DNA of 64,000 nt from Larus michahellis (lineage: Eukaryota; Chordata; Aves; Charadriiformes; Laridae), in assembly GCF_964199755.1 (NCBI RefSeq), contig NC_133907.1, positions 811,001 through 875,000 on the forward strand, written 5' to 3'. A program made the translations under genes and the position numbers. The notes below the pieces were generated by a model that was not told the origin of the DNA, searched no databases, and saw nothing but the letters and a program-made list of their open reading frames with translations. Positions 54,301 through 64,000 of this stretch are shown here, piece by piece (the first letter of the stretch is position 1; every line of letters begins with the position of its first letter).

Positions 54301-57100
54301 AAGCCACTGCAGAGAACCTCACATGTGGTCTTCAATGGGTAAAAAGAAAAAAAGGGAAATATTTTGATATTTCTGAAGGAAAACTGGGGCATGATGCTGA
54401 AAACTAACTAAGCGTCCGTAAAGATAGTCAGGGGGAAAGGCAGCAAGTTTTATTGTGTTCAAGAGAGTGAAAAGTTTGTCCTTTGGAGTTTGGATGGTGG
54501 CACTGGCTGGTTCTGTGCCCAGTGAAGCCGACCTGTCTGGGGGCAGTCAGTCTCCCCCGAGCACAGGCTGCCATTACCACTACCAGACCCCTACATGAGC
54601 CTTCACACGTCTAGCAAGAGGAATGGAGGAGGGACTCGGACTTTAGTTCATACCCACAACGTCAATTTGAGTCCAGAACGCAGTACTCTCAGATACAGCT
54701 ACATGAGACCCACTGCCACCTCTGAGGGCCCTTCTGCCTGCCACCGCCGGTCCGTTATCCCTCGCTGCGTTGTCAGGACCAGAGAGAAGAGAAATGCTGG
54801 ATGAGGTGATGAAGGATCTCACGGGAATTGCTTCGGAATAACTAACATCTGCATAAAATCAATCAGGATATTAATAAGTTGGATGCTTCTCTATTCAGCT
54901 GCATGCAGTGAAGTGCAGAGCTTTGCTCCTGGCGTCCAGGCCTTCACCGTGTGGCTGACGGGAACCAAGGATGGACTGGAAGGGTACCAACCACAACTGA
55001 CGCTCAGACCAGGCTGTCGTCCCCTCCCGCAGCCACGTCAATATGCTCCGATCTCCCCACATAAAGACTTTGTCCTCTTTATACAGGGAATGGACTTGAA
55101 TATCTTCCTAGATGAAGGTGGCTTTGCTCAGCCTGTGTCCTCGTGAGCCCGGGCTGTGCAGTCACAGCAATACTGCGTGTGCCGAGCGTGTCTTCTCAAC
55201 ACTGGCCCATGACTACAAGCACCAGCACCTTTTGCCATTTTATACCTGAAATACATTTCAAATGCAGCTAATTCTACCCATCGTGCCTTATCTGCGTATC
55301 ACAATGTTTATTTTACAGGTGAACTGACTTTTAAGTTAAGAGATGTGACGAGGCCACTGATGGTGGATTTGTGGTTATAGGTATCGGGAGCTCTTGGTGC
55401 TCACGCTTTCTGAAAGACACAAAGTTAACAGCTTAGATCGATACTTAAACAAGGACTTAGGAATCCAAGACTGAAATGAGGTGCTTGGTCACCCTTTTAA
55501 ATCTAGACTTCAATGTAGGAAACAGAGGAATGACAGCAAAATAAGAATTGAGCTGAAGCAAAGAACCAAAAGCAGAGACCAGATAAAACCTGCTTCAGAT
55601 AAAATTAATGGAAAACACTCGCAGTCTGTAGTGGGTGTTCAGTCATATAGACACTGAGCAAACTCCACACATGTAGACTCCTCTCCTTTTCCCTAAAAGT
55701 CTTGTTTTGCAACTGGGTGGCACGATTTGTTTTTCAGGGGTGCTCAGCACCTTTCGTTGCTGCAGCCACGCTGGGAGCAGCAGTCCCAGGGCCCGTTTGA
55801 GAAGCCAGCGCCTGCCCTCGAGATGCCTTTCCCAGAGGTGCTGGGTACAGCCCTGGCATCGGGACAGACGGGCGCCTGAGAGGGGCTGCCCACGGGGGGT
55901 CTGACACATCAGTGTCTTGCAGCAAGAAGTGAACACTGCGTGTACAGAGCACTTACAGTAAGGGGGGGGAGTTTGCGTTCAATCAATTATTTTCCCTCCC
56001 AAGGCACAAATAAATGCAAATTTTACTCATTTACATTTCTCTTGCTGACATGTTTCCTGGTGCTGATCCAAGGGGTTTTGCTTATCTATCCATGTCTCCT
56101 CTTTTACTGCAGTCTCACAGTGACTGCCTCTCTTCCTTGGTATTTTTTGCATTCCCAGATGGTCCGCTCTGCTTTTTAACCTCTCCTTTTTTTTTTTTTC
56201 CCTGTTGCAGATGGTAGAAACAACAGAATAAAAATACAGCGAGATCTGCAGCCCAGTGCTTGGGAAGGACAACGCTCTATTCCCTTCCTTCCCAGTGGGA
56301 TGGGGAGGAGGCAGGCTCCGAACCCTTCCCGCTCTGCCCGGCTGCCAGGGGGGCGAGAGCAGGAGCGGCGGTGGTCGGAGGAGCGGCAAATGGCAGACCC
56401 AGCGCCCGGGAAGCCTCGTGGCCCTGGAGGGAGGACTCCTCTGGGCCATCGTGGCGGTGGCTGAGCGTCACGGGCTCTCCCTTCGGCAGACACGGGCTTC
56501 GCTGCTGGGGATGGGTGTTGCTTAAGGAGTTTGAATGAAGCTGAACACACGGAGACGAGCCGTGGGGTTTGTCATGCGCCGGCACAGGGGGGCAGGTACG
56601 TCGTCTGTGTCTGTGGGCATGGCCAGTGCCCTTCAGAAATATATTCTTTAACTGCATTTTGTGAAACACGCTTAATTTGTGCTTTTTAAGCCTGAATCTG
56701 TCCCACAGCATACACGCTTCAAGTACAATGCGGATGAACAACATTCATATATGGCAGAAGATGGTTTGATTTTTGAGGTAATCTCCTCTGCTCTCTTTGA
56801 AACCGCGTGTGATTTCAAAACGCTGTCAATGTGTGGCATGCACTCTTTGCTCACATGAAACACAGGACTTTATCCTTCCTGTCACTTTTTGCCACCAACT
56901 AAAACTGGTGTAAGCTGGGAAGCCGATGAACCGTGCTTCTGACGTTGTTAACAGCTGAATGTGCGTAACGACATCTAAACTGTAACGATAGGCAGGGCCA
57001 TAGCCAGGAGTATGCCAGGATGTAAAATTCCTGATTTCTCATGAAACTAGTAATTCATAAGTTTTATAAGTTATTATAAGGGTTCAGAATAATAGGATGA
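51381..57100. other. Non-coding stretch with no supported gene
   Basis: I read both strands and found no recognised coding block. The missing N-terminal PIEZO exons are expected here on the minus strand but I could not identify them. Long frames at 52678-53163 (+) and 53306-53830 (-) have no family resemblance. Confidence 0.45.
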
Positions 57101-59179
57101 GGGAAAGCCTGTCCTCCACTTGGAAATACTACTTAATTTTCAGATTTCCATGCCAGATCATACCCGGGATGGCCATTACAGCGAAGACAGGCTTGGTGTG
57201 CTTTGCAGAACTTGTCACCTGCCCTGGAAAGGTTCTCAAAGTGAGGAAACCACGAGGGACTGGCCTTAAACTTGTCTTGCTGTGAATTGCACAAGGAAAA
57301 CTCTGCTTGTCCCCCCGCAGAGCCAGGGGAACAAATCCATAGGCTGAACGCTGCTTTCTAGTTTCACATTTTACCTCTTGGCTCTGTTTGAATTTGTTTC
57401 TTCACAGCCCTCAGGAGTTCATGTTCCTTTTGCAGGTGGCGCATCGCTACATCCCCACGACACAGCACGCTCCAGAGAACTGTCCCATCTGCGCGTACAA
57501 CCTTCCTCTCGTTCAGTGCCTCTCCAAAAAGCACAGGAAGAAAGGGAAAACCACTACTAATAATCCTCTAGGCTGACGTTTACATTTTCTCGGTATATTA
57601 CATTCTCGGGAGTGTGTTCATCAGAAGGACGAGTGCTCGGTCCCAGAGGAAGAGGCATCGCAGCGACAGCGTGGCTGGTGTGGCATCTCGGGCCCGATGG
57701 GAGATGGATTAGCTCCTGTGACGCAGCAACCGTTGCTGAAGCTTGGGCTCGTAGCAATGTGTAAAGTGAATTTGTCTGCTGTGTAATGATTTAATTTGTA
57801 CACTTACTAACTGCGGTAACAGCCAGGCGGCAGGGCATTGATTAGGTGCCTTGCGTAGTACGGGATAAAGGGGAAGAAGGAAACGTTCTCTCCCTTTGCT
57901 TGGGTGATGTCTTTCTCCAGGATCAGTCCCACTGACTTTCCACCGGACACTTTGCAGGAGTGAAGAGGTAAGAACCTGGCCATCAGTTAGCAGACCCGAC
58001 GGAAAGTGAGTCAAATAGAAATAAACTTGTTGAAATAACTAACAACCTGCCTAGGAGGGACACACACAGAGTGTCTCCTTGCAGAATGGGTGCGAGTCTC
58101 TCCAGGCACGTTCCTGCTGTGAAGCATTTGCTGCTGTCTCTGCCTGAGCCCACACTCACAGACCATTAAACACGTTTCCTGAACTTTGTTCCGGCATCCC
58201 CACGTGCTGTCGCTGGTTGTTCCCGGAGCTGCTCCGGGAACAGGATGCCAAGGAGCCAGTTTGCAGAGAAGCCCAAGCTCCCTCGGCAGGTCGGGGCTCT
58301 GGGTGAGCCGCCCCCGGCGCTGCTCCTCTGCTGCAGTGCGGTCAGACCAGCCGGGTCAAGGCCGGGTCCCACGACTAGGAGTGATGAAAGGCACACAGAC
58401 GAGAGCTGGTCGGCTCACCCGGTTAACAGTGACCTCCGCGGGTCACCGTTAGCTCTGCTCTGCTGTTCCTGCAGGGCAGCTCTTGCCCGTCACAGCTGTC
58501 CTGCTGCAGCAACAGAAACACTCAAAGGTTTCATATGGGATACGACCTGCTCAGCCTTTCGTGTGGTGGTAGTAAAGTGGGAAGGGAAGGTCACGCACTT
58601 AACAGATGCATCCTTCTGCTGGCACAGGCTTGCAGAAGATTTTGAAGGAGAAATTTCTATCATGGAGACATCTAACTTGTGAGAAAGCACTGAAAGGAGG
58701 AACTGAGACTTCAGTGAGAACCACGCAGGCTGTTTGCAGAGGATGGGCTAGAGCACAGAGCGCGGGTCGGAAGGATCCAGCTCCAGGGTGCAGGATGTGT
58801 GTGTGTGTGGCCAGGCCCCAGAGAGCATTAGTCATACCGTAAGTGAACAGTCAGAGCTGGCCGGAGATGAGTGTAAAATACAGCGTGACAAGGTTGGCAG
58901 CACTGTGCGTGGCATGGCTGCCAGAGAGGGGGATGTCACCTCGGCCGGCACCACTGCCCTCGGCAGGTAAATTGGCAGCAGCCGAGGAGGGGAATTTGAA
59001 GTTCGTTGCAAGGAAGCAGACGTGGTGCCTCCAGAGGAGAGGGGGAGAGTGAGAGAGCAAACTCCATCGTCGACTCCTCTGCTGGCTGACGGTGTTGGTA
59101 GAAGATCAAGGAGGCACTGACAAACAGGAGTGTGCAGAGAACCCGGGGCACGGCAAGCGGGCTGAGACAGGACAGAGAC

Positions 59180-59240
59180 CGGGCCGTTGAGGCCGGGAAG
59201 GGCCGTTAAGGTCACCGGGTCCGACCGTTGCGCTCCTCGG
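59180..59240 (-). mobile_element. Degenerate CR1 3'-end fragment beside the GNAS island
   Basis: GGGAAGGGCCGTTAAGGTCA followed by GGGTCCGACCGTTGC resembles the antisense of the CR1 3' end (TGGACTCGATGATCTTAAAGG). It has been altered toward the high GC of its surroundings. Too short for certainty. Confidence 0.4.
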
Positions 59241-59664
59241 ATGTCGCCAGGACGCGGTGGGCCGTTGGTCACCGCGGGTGCTGCGGTGGGGGAGCTCAGG
59301 CCGGACGCCCCCCGCGGAGCGGGGTCCTCAGCTCCCGGTGGCGAGCCCCTCACCGGGGCCGGGGCGGTGCGGGCTGCCGGAGGCGGGGGGGCCGACGCGC
59401 GGCTCTCGGGTGCGGAGCCCGCGGGGTCGGGCCGGCCGGTGCCCGCCCGGGGAGGGGGCGGGGGGGGTGTGCGCCGTGAGGCCGCGGCGGGCGCCGCTTT
59501 CCAGAGAATACGGTAACCGTGTCCGCATCACGTGCGGGCGGCGCGGGCCCGGCGCAGGGCAGCGCGCGCCCCGCAGCCCGGCGGAGCGGGGCCGCCTCAG
59601 GAGGCCGCCACCGCCCCCCGCCCGCCCCGCCCCGGCCCTCCGCCCCGCCCCGGCGCCCCGCAGC

Positions 59665-59682
59665 ATGCCCGCCGCGCCCTAG
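59665..59682 (+). promoter_or_regulatory. Five-codon upstream ORF
   Basis: ATG to TAG encoding five residues, ending six bases before the GNAS-exon start codon. Such a minimal upstream frame could reduce or tune initiation at the main ATG if transcripts begin upstream of it. Confidence 0.6.
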
Positions 59683-59688
59683 CGCACC

Positions 59689-59935
59689 ATGGGGCTGTGC
59701 TACAGCCTGCGCTCCCGCCTGGCCGCCGCGCACCCCTCCGCGCCCTACGGCGGCCAGGCGGACGGCCCCCCCCCGGCGGCGGCGGCGGAGCCGGGCGACC
59801 CGCAGGTGCGGCACCGGCTGCGGCAGGACCTGGTGGCCAAGGAGCGGGCGGACAAGAAGCGGAGCAAGAGCATCGACAAGACGCTGAAGGCGGAGAAGCG
59901 GGAGTACAAGCAGACGCACCGGCTGCTGCTGCTCG
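59689..59935 (+). CDS. GNAS: Alternative first coding exon of GNAS (XL-alpha-s-like)
   Basis: Gs-alpha couples receptors to adenylyl cyclase. This exon supplies an N-terminus of 83 residues (last codon split) ending THRLLLLG, the invariant junction before AGESGKS of exon 2. The ATG has an ideal context (ACCATGG). It starts MGLCYSLR: Gly2 and Cys4 suit lipid attachment, and the same eight residues begin the long GNAL (XL-G-olf) isoform as I recall it. A Pro/Ala-rich linker follows, then KERADKKRSKSIDKTLKAEK. That resembles the mammalian XL-alpha-s exon end (KRAEKKRSKLIDKQL). The usual Gs-alpha exon 1 (MGCLGNS) is not in the window and should lie downstream. The exon is far shorter than the mammalian XL exon. 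GNAL is the alternative, but synteny with STX16-NPEPL1 favours GNAS. Confidence 0.82.
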
Positions 59936-62900
59936 GTGAGCGGGGCGGGAGCGGGGCCGAGCGGCAGGTGCGGGGCGGAGCGGCAGCCGCCGCCTCCCGG
60001 GGCTGGCAGACGGAGCCCCGCCGCGGTGGGGGCTTGCGGGCACACAGCGGGGGGGGCAGCGGCATCCCGCGGCGGTGCGGCGGGCGCTTCCCCCGCCGGG
60101 CGGCCGTTGGCGCGGAGGCACCGCGGGGGGGGGGGCGGAAGGGCTCTCTCGGCCGGTGCCGCCCCCCTGCGCGGAGAAAGCCCGAGTTCCGATACGCGCG
60201 TTAATTTTCTGCCGCCGCCCCGAGCACACGCCGGAGGGTCCCAGTGGGTCGGTGCGGGGATCCGCGGCCCCGGGCGGGGGATGCGCCTGCGGCGGCACTG
60301 GGCTCCCTCCAGAGGAGGAGGACGAGAGAGGAACCGTCCCGCTGTCCGCCGCGGGGCCGGGTGCCCGGTGCCGGTGCGCGGTGCGTGAGCAGTGCGGGAT
60401 GCCCGGTGCCGGTGCGGGGCGCGATCCCAGCGCAAACCGCCGCAGGGAACCGCGCGCCGGCCCTCGAGTGAGCCGGGAGTTGGGGATGCCCCCGCTCCCC
60501 CCGCACCTGCAGGTGAAGCACGGTGTCCCGCACGAGGGGGCTGCGAAACTCTGAGCGTCTTGCAATAACGGAGAATATTTTCAAATGTCTGCAAATGACT
60601 TGAGAAGGCTCCCACCCCCTGAGGTGCGCAGCAAGGTTTGGCCCTGGTCTTCTCAGTACATGTTTGTACCTTGTAATAGAGGAGCTGGATTTTGAGGAGC
60701 TTTAGCAAACAATATTGGGCATAGTTTTCTGAGTCACAGTGGTCAGAGTTTTTATTCTAGCAGTACAGCTTCTTTTGACGCAGTTGTAGCGATGCTGGTG
60801 TTCATAAAGGTGTATTTTCTTCTCGGGGGAAGGGGGTTGAGCAGCACTTGTGTGAAGACTGAAGCTCGTACGCTGTGACTGCACGGGTGAGAAATCACAC
60901 CTCTCACCAGCCTGGCGTTCCTTTCCAGCACAGGCTCCGCTCTAGGAGTCTTATGGATTTTTTTAACATATTTCAAGTTTTTTCTGTAGTGAACAAGTGC
61001 TTGAAGAAGGATCTGTGAGAATTGCTTTCTCTTTGTAGTTTAAATAATTAGGAGAAAAAAAAACAGTAGGGCTAATTTTGATGTTAATCTGCAAGTCATA
61101 AAGGCTATCTGATAGGCTTCTGTATTTGCAGTAGGCAATATTTCAGTTGCCTGTTTTTTTAATATTGCTTCTAACACGTTGTGCCACAGAACTGTTTTTT
61201 GCAGAAGTGACATTAAACATTGAGTGGGTTAAACAATGTATCTTAGCAGTTTAACATTATCTATGGTGAAGCCAGCAGAGAGAGCATTCTTTGTCAAAGT
61301 ACTGGTTTATAAATCTGATGGATATGAGCCAGTGTTATGCTGGCACTGGTTTATTATATTTATTTCAGCCTGGACTTGAATAGCAGGAAGTCACTTTTTG
61401 GCCCTCTTGTAAATCTTGGGATGCCCGAGAGACCCATTTCCCTGCTCCTTGCGCGGGGACTGTCTGTTTTCCCGTTAGCTTCCTTCCCTTGCTGCTTCTC
61501 TCCTGCATCCCGCTCTCACTCTTACTTTGTGAATTTTTTATTTCTAAACTGGAATAAGAAGTCTGGGGTATACTTGGTTATACTTTATATGCAGGTATCG
61601 CTGCCACAGCTGAGTGTCTCTGTGCTGAGATGCTCATGGATTACATGTGCAAATAGTGCAGGACAGTAAAATTGAGTGAGGGGGGCAGGAGCATCTAGCT
61701 AGGGCTTAAAGCTGCAACTGAGTCTTTTTCCAAGGAATGGAGTTAGGATGGGCGGGGAAAAAAAGGCTGAAGAAGTACAGAGCCAGGGATATCCCCTCGC
61801 TTGGGCTTGAAGGCTCAATGGCAAAAGCGGCAATAGGTACTCGTGGTTTTCTACTCATGCTCCCGACTTCTCAGGCTGATGTGCTCCCGCAGGAGAATAT
61901 CGCTGCCGTGGACAGCAAAGGACAGCACCAGTGGCTGCGCTTTCTTTGGGAGTAATGCCATTTAAATGAGAACTGCACTGATGCGTCAGGTCAGGTCTGT
62001 CCTCAAGACTAAATTGTTTTTAACACATGGCTGCGTTACCTTGTATATGTTCAAGGGCTGCAAACGCAGAGCGCGTCCTCCTGTCGCGTGCTGGGCTGTG
62101 TGGAGCGCGGGGGTGACAGAGTCCCAGGTGTCACAGCCTGTATGTGACGTATCTGACGCTGGGTGCTCCGGTCTGTAACTCAGGTCGGGGCTCTCCAGCA
62201 CCACCAGTACTTCTGCTCTGTTTGCAGTTCCTTTTTTGGAAGGAAATTTCCTCACTTTATGGGAGTGCTCAGGGATGTGCAGTGCATGGGTGCAGTTACT
62301 CAGTGGATAGCTGCTCCCGCTGTCTTACGTGATTTTAAGAATTTTTCATGGTTTTTTTTCAATCCTTTTTTCACCACCACAAATGTATAAGGTAAATTCC
62401 AGATTCCTGAAACCTCTCTTCATTTCAGTAGAGCAAAGAACTTACACCTGCTCTATTTTTGAAGCAATACTCTGACTTTGTACTTGCAGGAGAGTAATTT
62501 TTTTGCTTTGTTTTTGTGAAAGGAAAATGCACAATCAATCAGGTGCAATCTCATTGGATTTTGTTTAGTGTACTGTACAAGTTGCAACTTCAAGATTACA
62601 ATCACTGTTACGTTGGCAACATAGTGTGAGTTCAGGGTTACTACTGGGTATTGGAGGGTGAGTTTCAGTGCGTGGGGGTTGTTTTTAATTTGAGAACAAT
62701 CCTGGCTCTAAAATTGAAAGTGTGTGCTTATAGGGGAAATGATTTTAAACTGCCATAAAACAATTCCATTCTGCGTGTGCTTTCTCATTGGTGACGATAA
62801 CGTGGGTCTTCCTCTATTTATTTTTTTTTAAAGACTTTAAAGTATAATTCTACTTAAATTGTGGTTTGTGGGTTTTTTTATCTTACAACAAATATTATAT

Positions 62901-64000
62901 GAAAACAAATACTCTATGAATACAAATACTATAGTCCTGTCTGAGGGGTTTTAATGCTTTTGATCAGTTAGCGTTTTCCAGCAAACCCCCGCTCTGCCGG
63001 GCCTGGCCGTTCAGCTCTCCTGGTGCGTGCGTTGCTCTCCCGTGGCCTCGCTCCTCTGCCGTGGGTTTGCTGTCGGAGAGGGAACTTGGGCTCCTCTCCC
63101 TGCTCTGCCAGTCCTTGTGCGCTGGGTTTGCTCGCTCTCTCAGGCTGAACTCTTACCTATGTAAAACGCACTTGTAGCTTATTCCCATATTGAAAAGGAA
63201 ACGTGGGTATCAATATAGCAATATAGATATATGCACTTGTCATCTTAGGTATTTATATTAAACTACAATATATTAAATAGTGGCCATTCTGAATCTTATC
63301 TACATCGGTGCTTAAGTAAAAATGTTTCTAGCAGAAATATTTATATTGGTACAAATACGAATATAGGGCATGCAAATTTGTAGTTTTTATAGAGGGAATA
63401 TATTACACAGGAAGAAAAACATAGTTTAAAGGGCTAGGAAATATCAGCGTGAAGACCAGCCACAGTCACCCTCTCTGTGTGTACGCTGCACGGTAAGCCC
63501 TTCCACGCCATATAATACAGACAGCTGTCTTGTATGGTTTACGTTGTGCTTTTTTCCACGGGGCTGGTACTTCATTCAGGGCACAAGCTGGGTGCTGTGC
63601 AGTGAATGTGCAGCTATTCAATATTCTTGTCCCCCTCATACAATGTGTCACCCCGTGCCCTGTTTACAACACACCATCCATACCCTGCGCTCAGCGAAGA
63701 ACTGTCGAAGTCCTTGCGGGCTTTTCTGTAGTGCTGATCGCCACCGGGACTGAAGGCTTCATAGATGCCAGTGCATGGCACTGCTGTGAACGAGGTGGTA
63801 TCTTTCTCCTCCTTTCATGGATGCTTGAGAGGGAAATGCCACCGAAGACTAAAGCTAAAATGGTCCAAAGCTACCACTGATTTTAAATGCCCCGTCTTTG
63901 CTGCGGGGGCTGCTTGCTCGGCTCCGCAGCAGAGGGAAGCTGCCCTGCTTCTCCGGGACAGCATTTCATGGCAAATCCCACAAGATAGGTCCCTTCTCCT
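59936..64000 (+). other. GNAS: First intron of GNAS (partial)
   Basis: Starts with a GTGAGC donor. After the CpG island ends near 60560 the sequence becomes AT-rich with no recognisable exon. I looked for another GNAS first exon ending in HRLLLLG and found none before the window ends. Confidence 0.65.

Larger units (their letters stand above)
59180..60560 (+). promoter_or_regulatory. GNAS: CpG island around the GNAS alternative first exon
   Basis: Very high G+C and CpG density with repeated CCGCCCC GC-box-like motifs at 59610-59660. No TATA box is seen. The island surrounds the exon at 59689-59935 and extends about 600 bases into the intron. Frames stay open here in every direction because of composition. 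Confidence 0.8.

Noticed and set aside
59350-60708. Longest open frame in the window (452 codons, minus strand) opposite the GNAS exon
   Set aside because: Its length comes from the CpG island, where stops are rare. The translation is low-complexity Pro/Ala/Arg with no domain.

Overview
This is nuclear DNA of a bird: split genes with GT-AG introns, CR1 LINE fragments ending in the short 3' tandem repeat typical of avian CR1, and one element that looks like a long terminal repeat of a type I associate with Neoaves rather than chicken. The gene order STX16 - NPEPL1 - GNAS matches the human 20q13.32 block.

Left part (1-10.8 kb): the last seven coding exons of STX16 on the + strand, with the 3'UTR. 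Middle (13.2-29.9 kb): the complete NPEPL1 gene on the + strand. It has 12 coding exons, 523 codons, a CpG-island promoter and two CR1 fragments in its introns. Right end (59.2-64 kb): a second CpG island with an alternative first exon of GNAS (an XL-alpha-s-like exon) and the start of its long first intron.

The 30 kb between NPEPL1 and GNAS looks empty, but the minus strand carries a decayed, still split PIEZO-family gene. About seventeen short blocks, several flanked by intact splice sites, match successive parts of PIEZO1/PIEZO2 in the right order from about 49.5 kb down to the C-terminus at 30.7 kb. Nine blocks are strong and the rest are weaker and rest partly on position. Stop codons, frameshifts and missing exons show it is dead. 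Human PIEZO2 lies beside GNAL, VAPA and APCDD1 on 18p11, while this window lies in the paralogous GNAS-VAPB-APCDD1L block. The relic is therefore best read as a third vertebrate PIEZO ohnolog lost in this lineage. It is tail-to-tail with NPEPL1 and would have started near the GNAS CpG island. A solo-LTR-like element sits where its missing N-terminal exons are expected.

Functionally, STX16 is a Golgi/endosome SNARE, NPEPL1 a predicted M17 aminopeptidase, and the GNAS exon gives a Gs-alpha-type protein with its own N-terminus. They share a neighbourhood, not a pathway. Homologue sequences were compared from memory and no database search was run.
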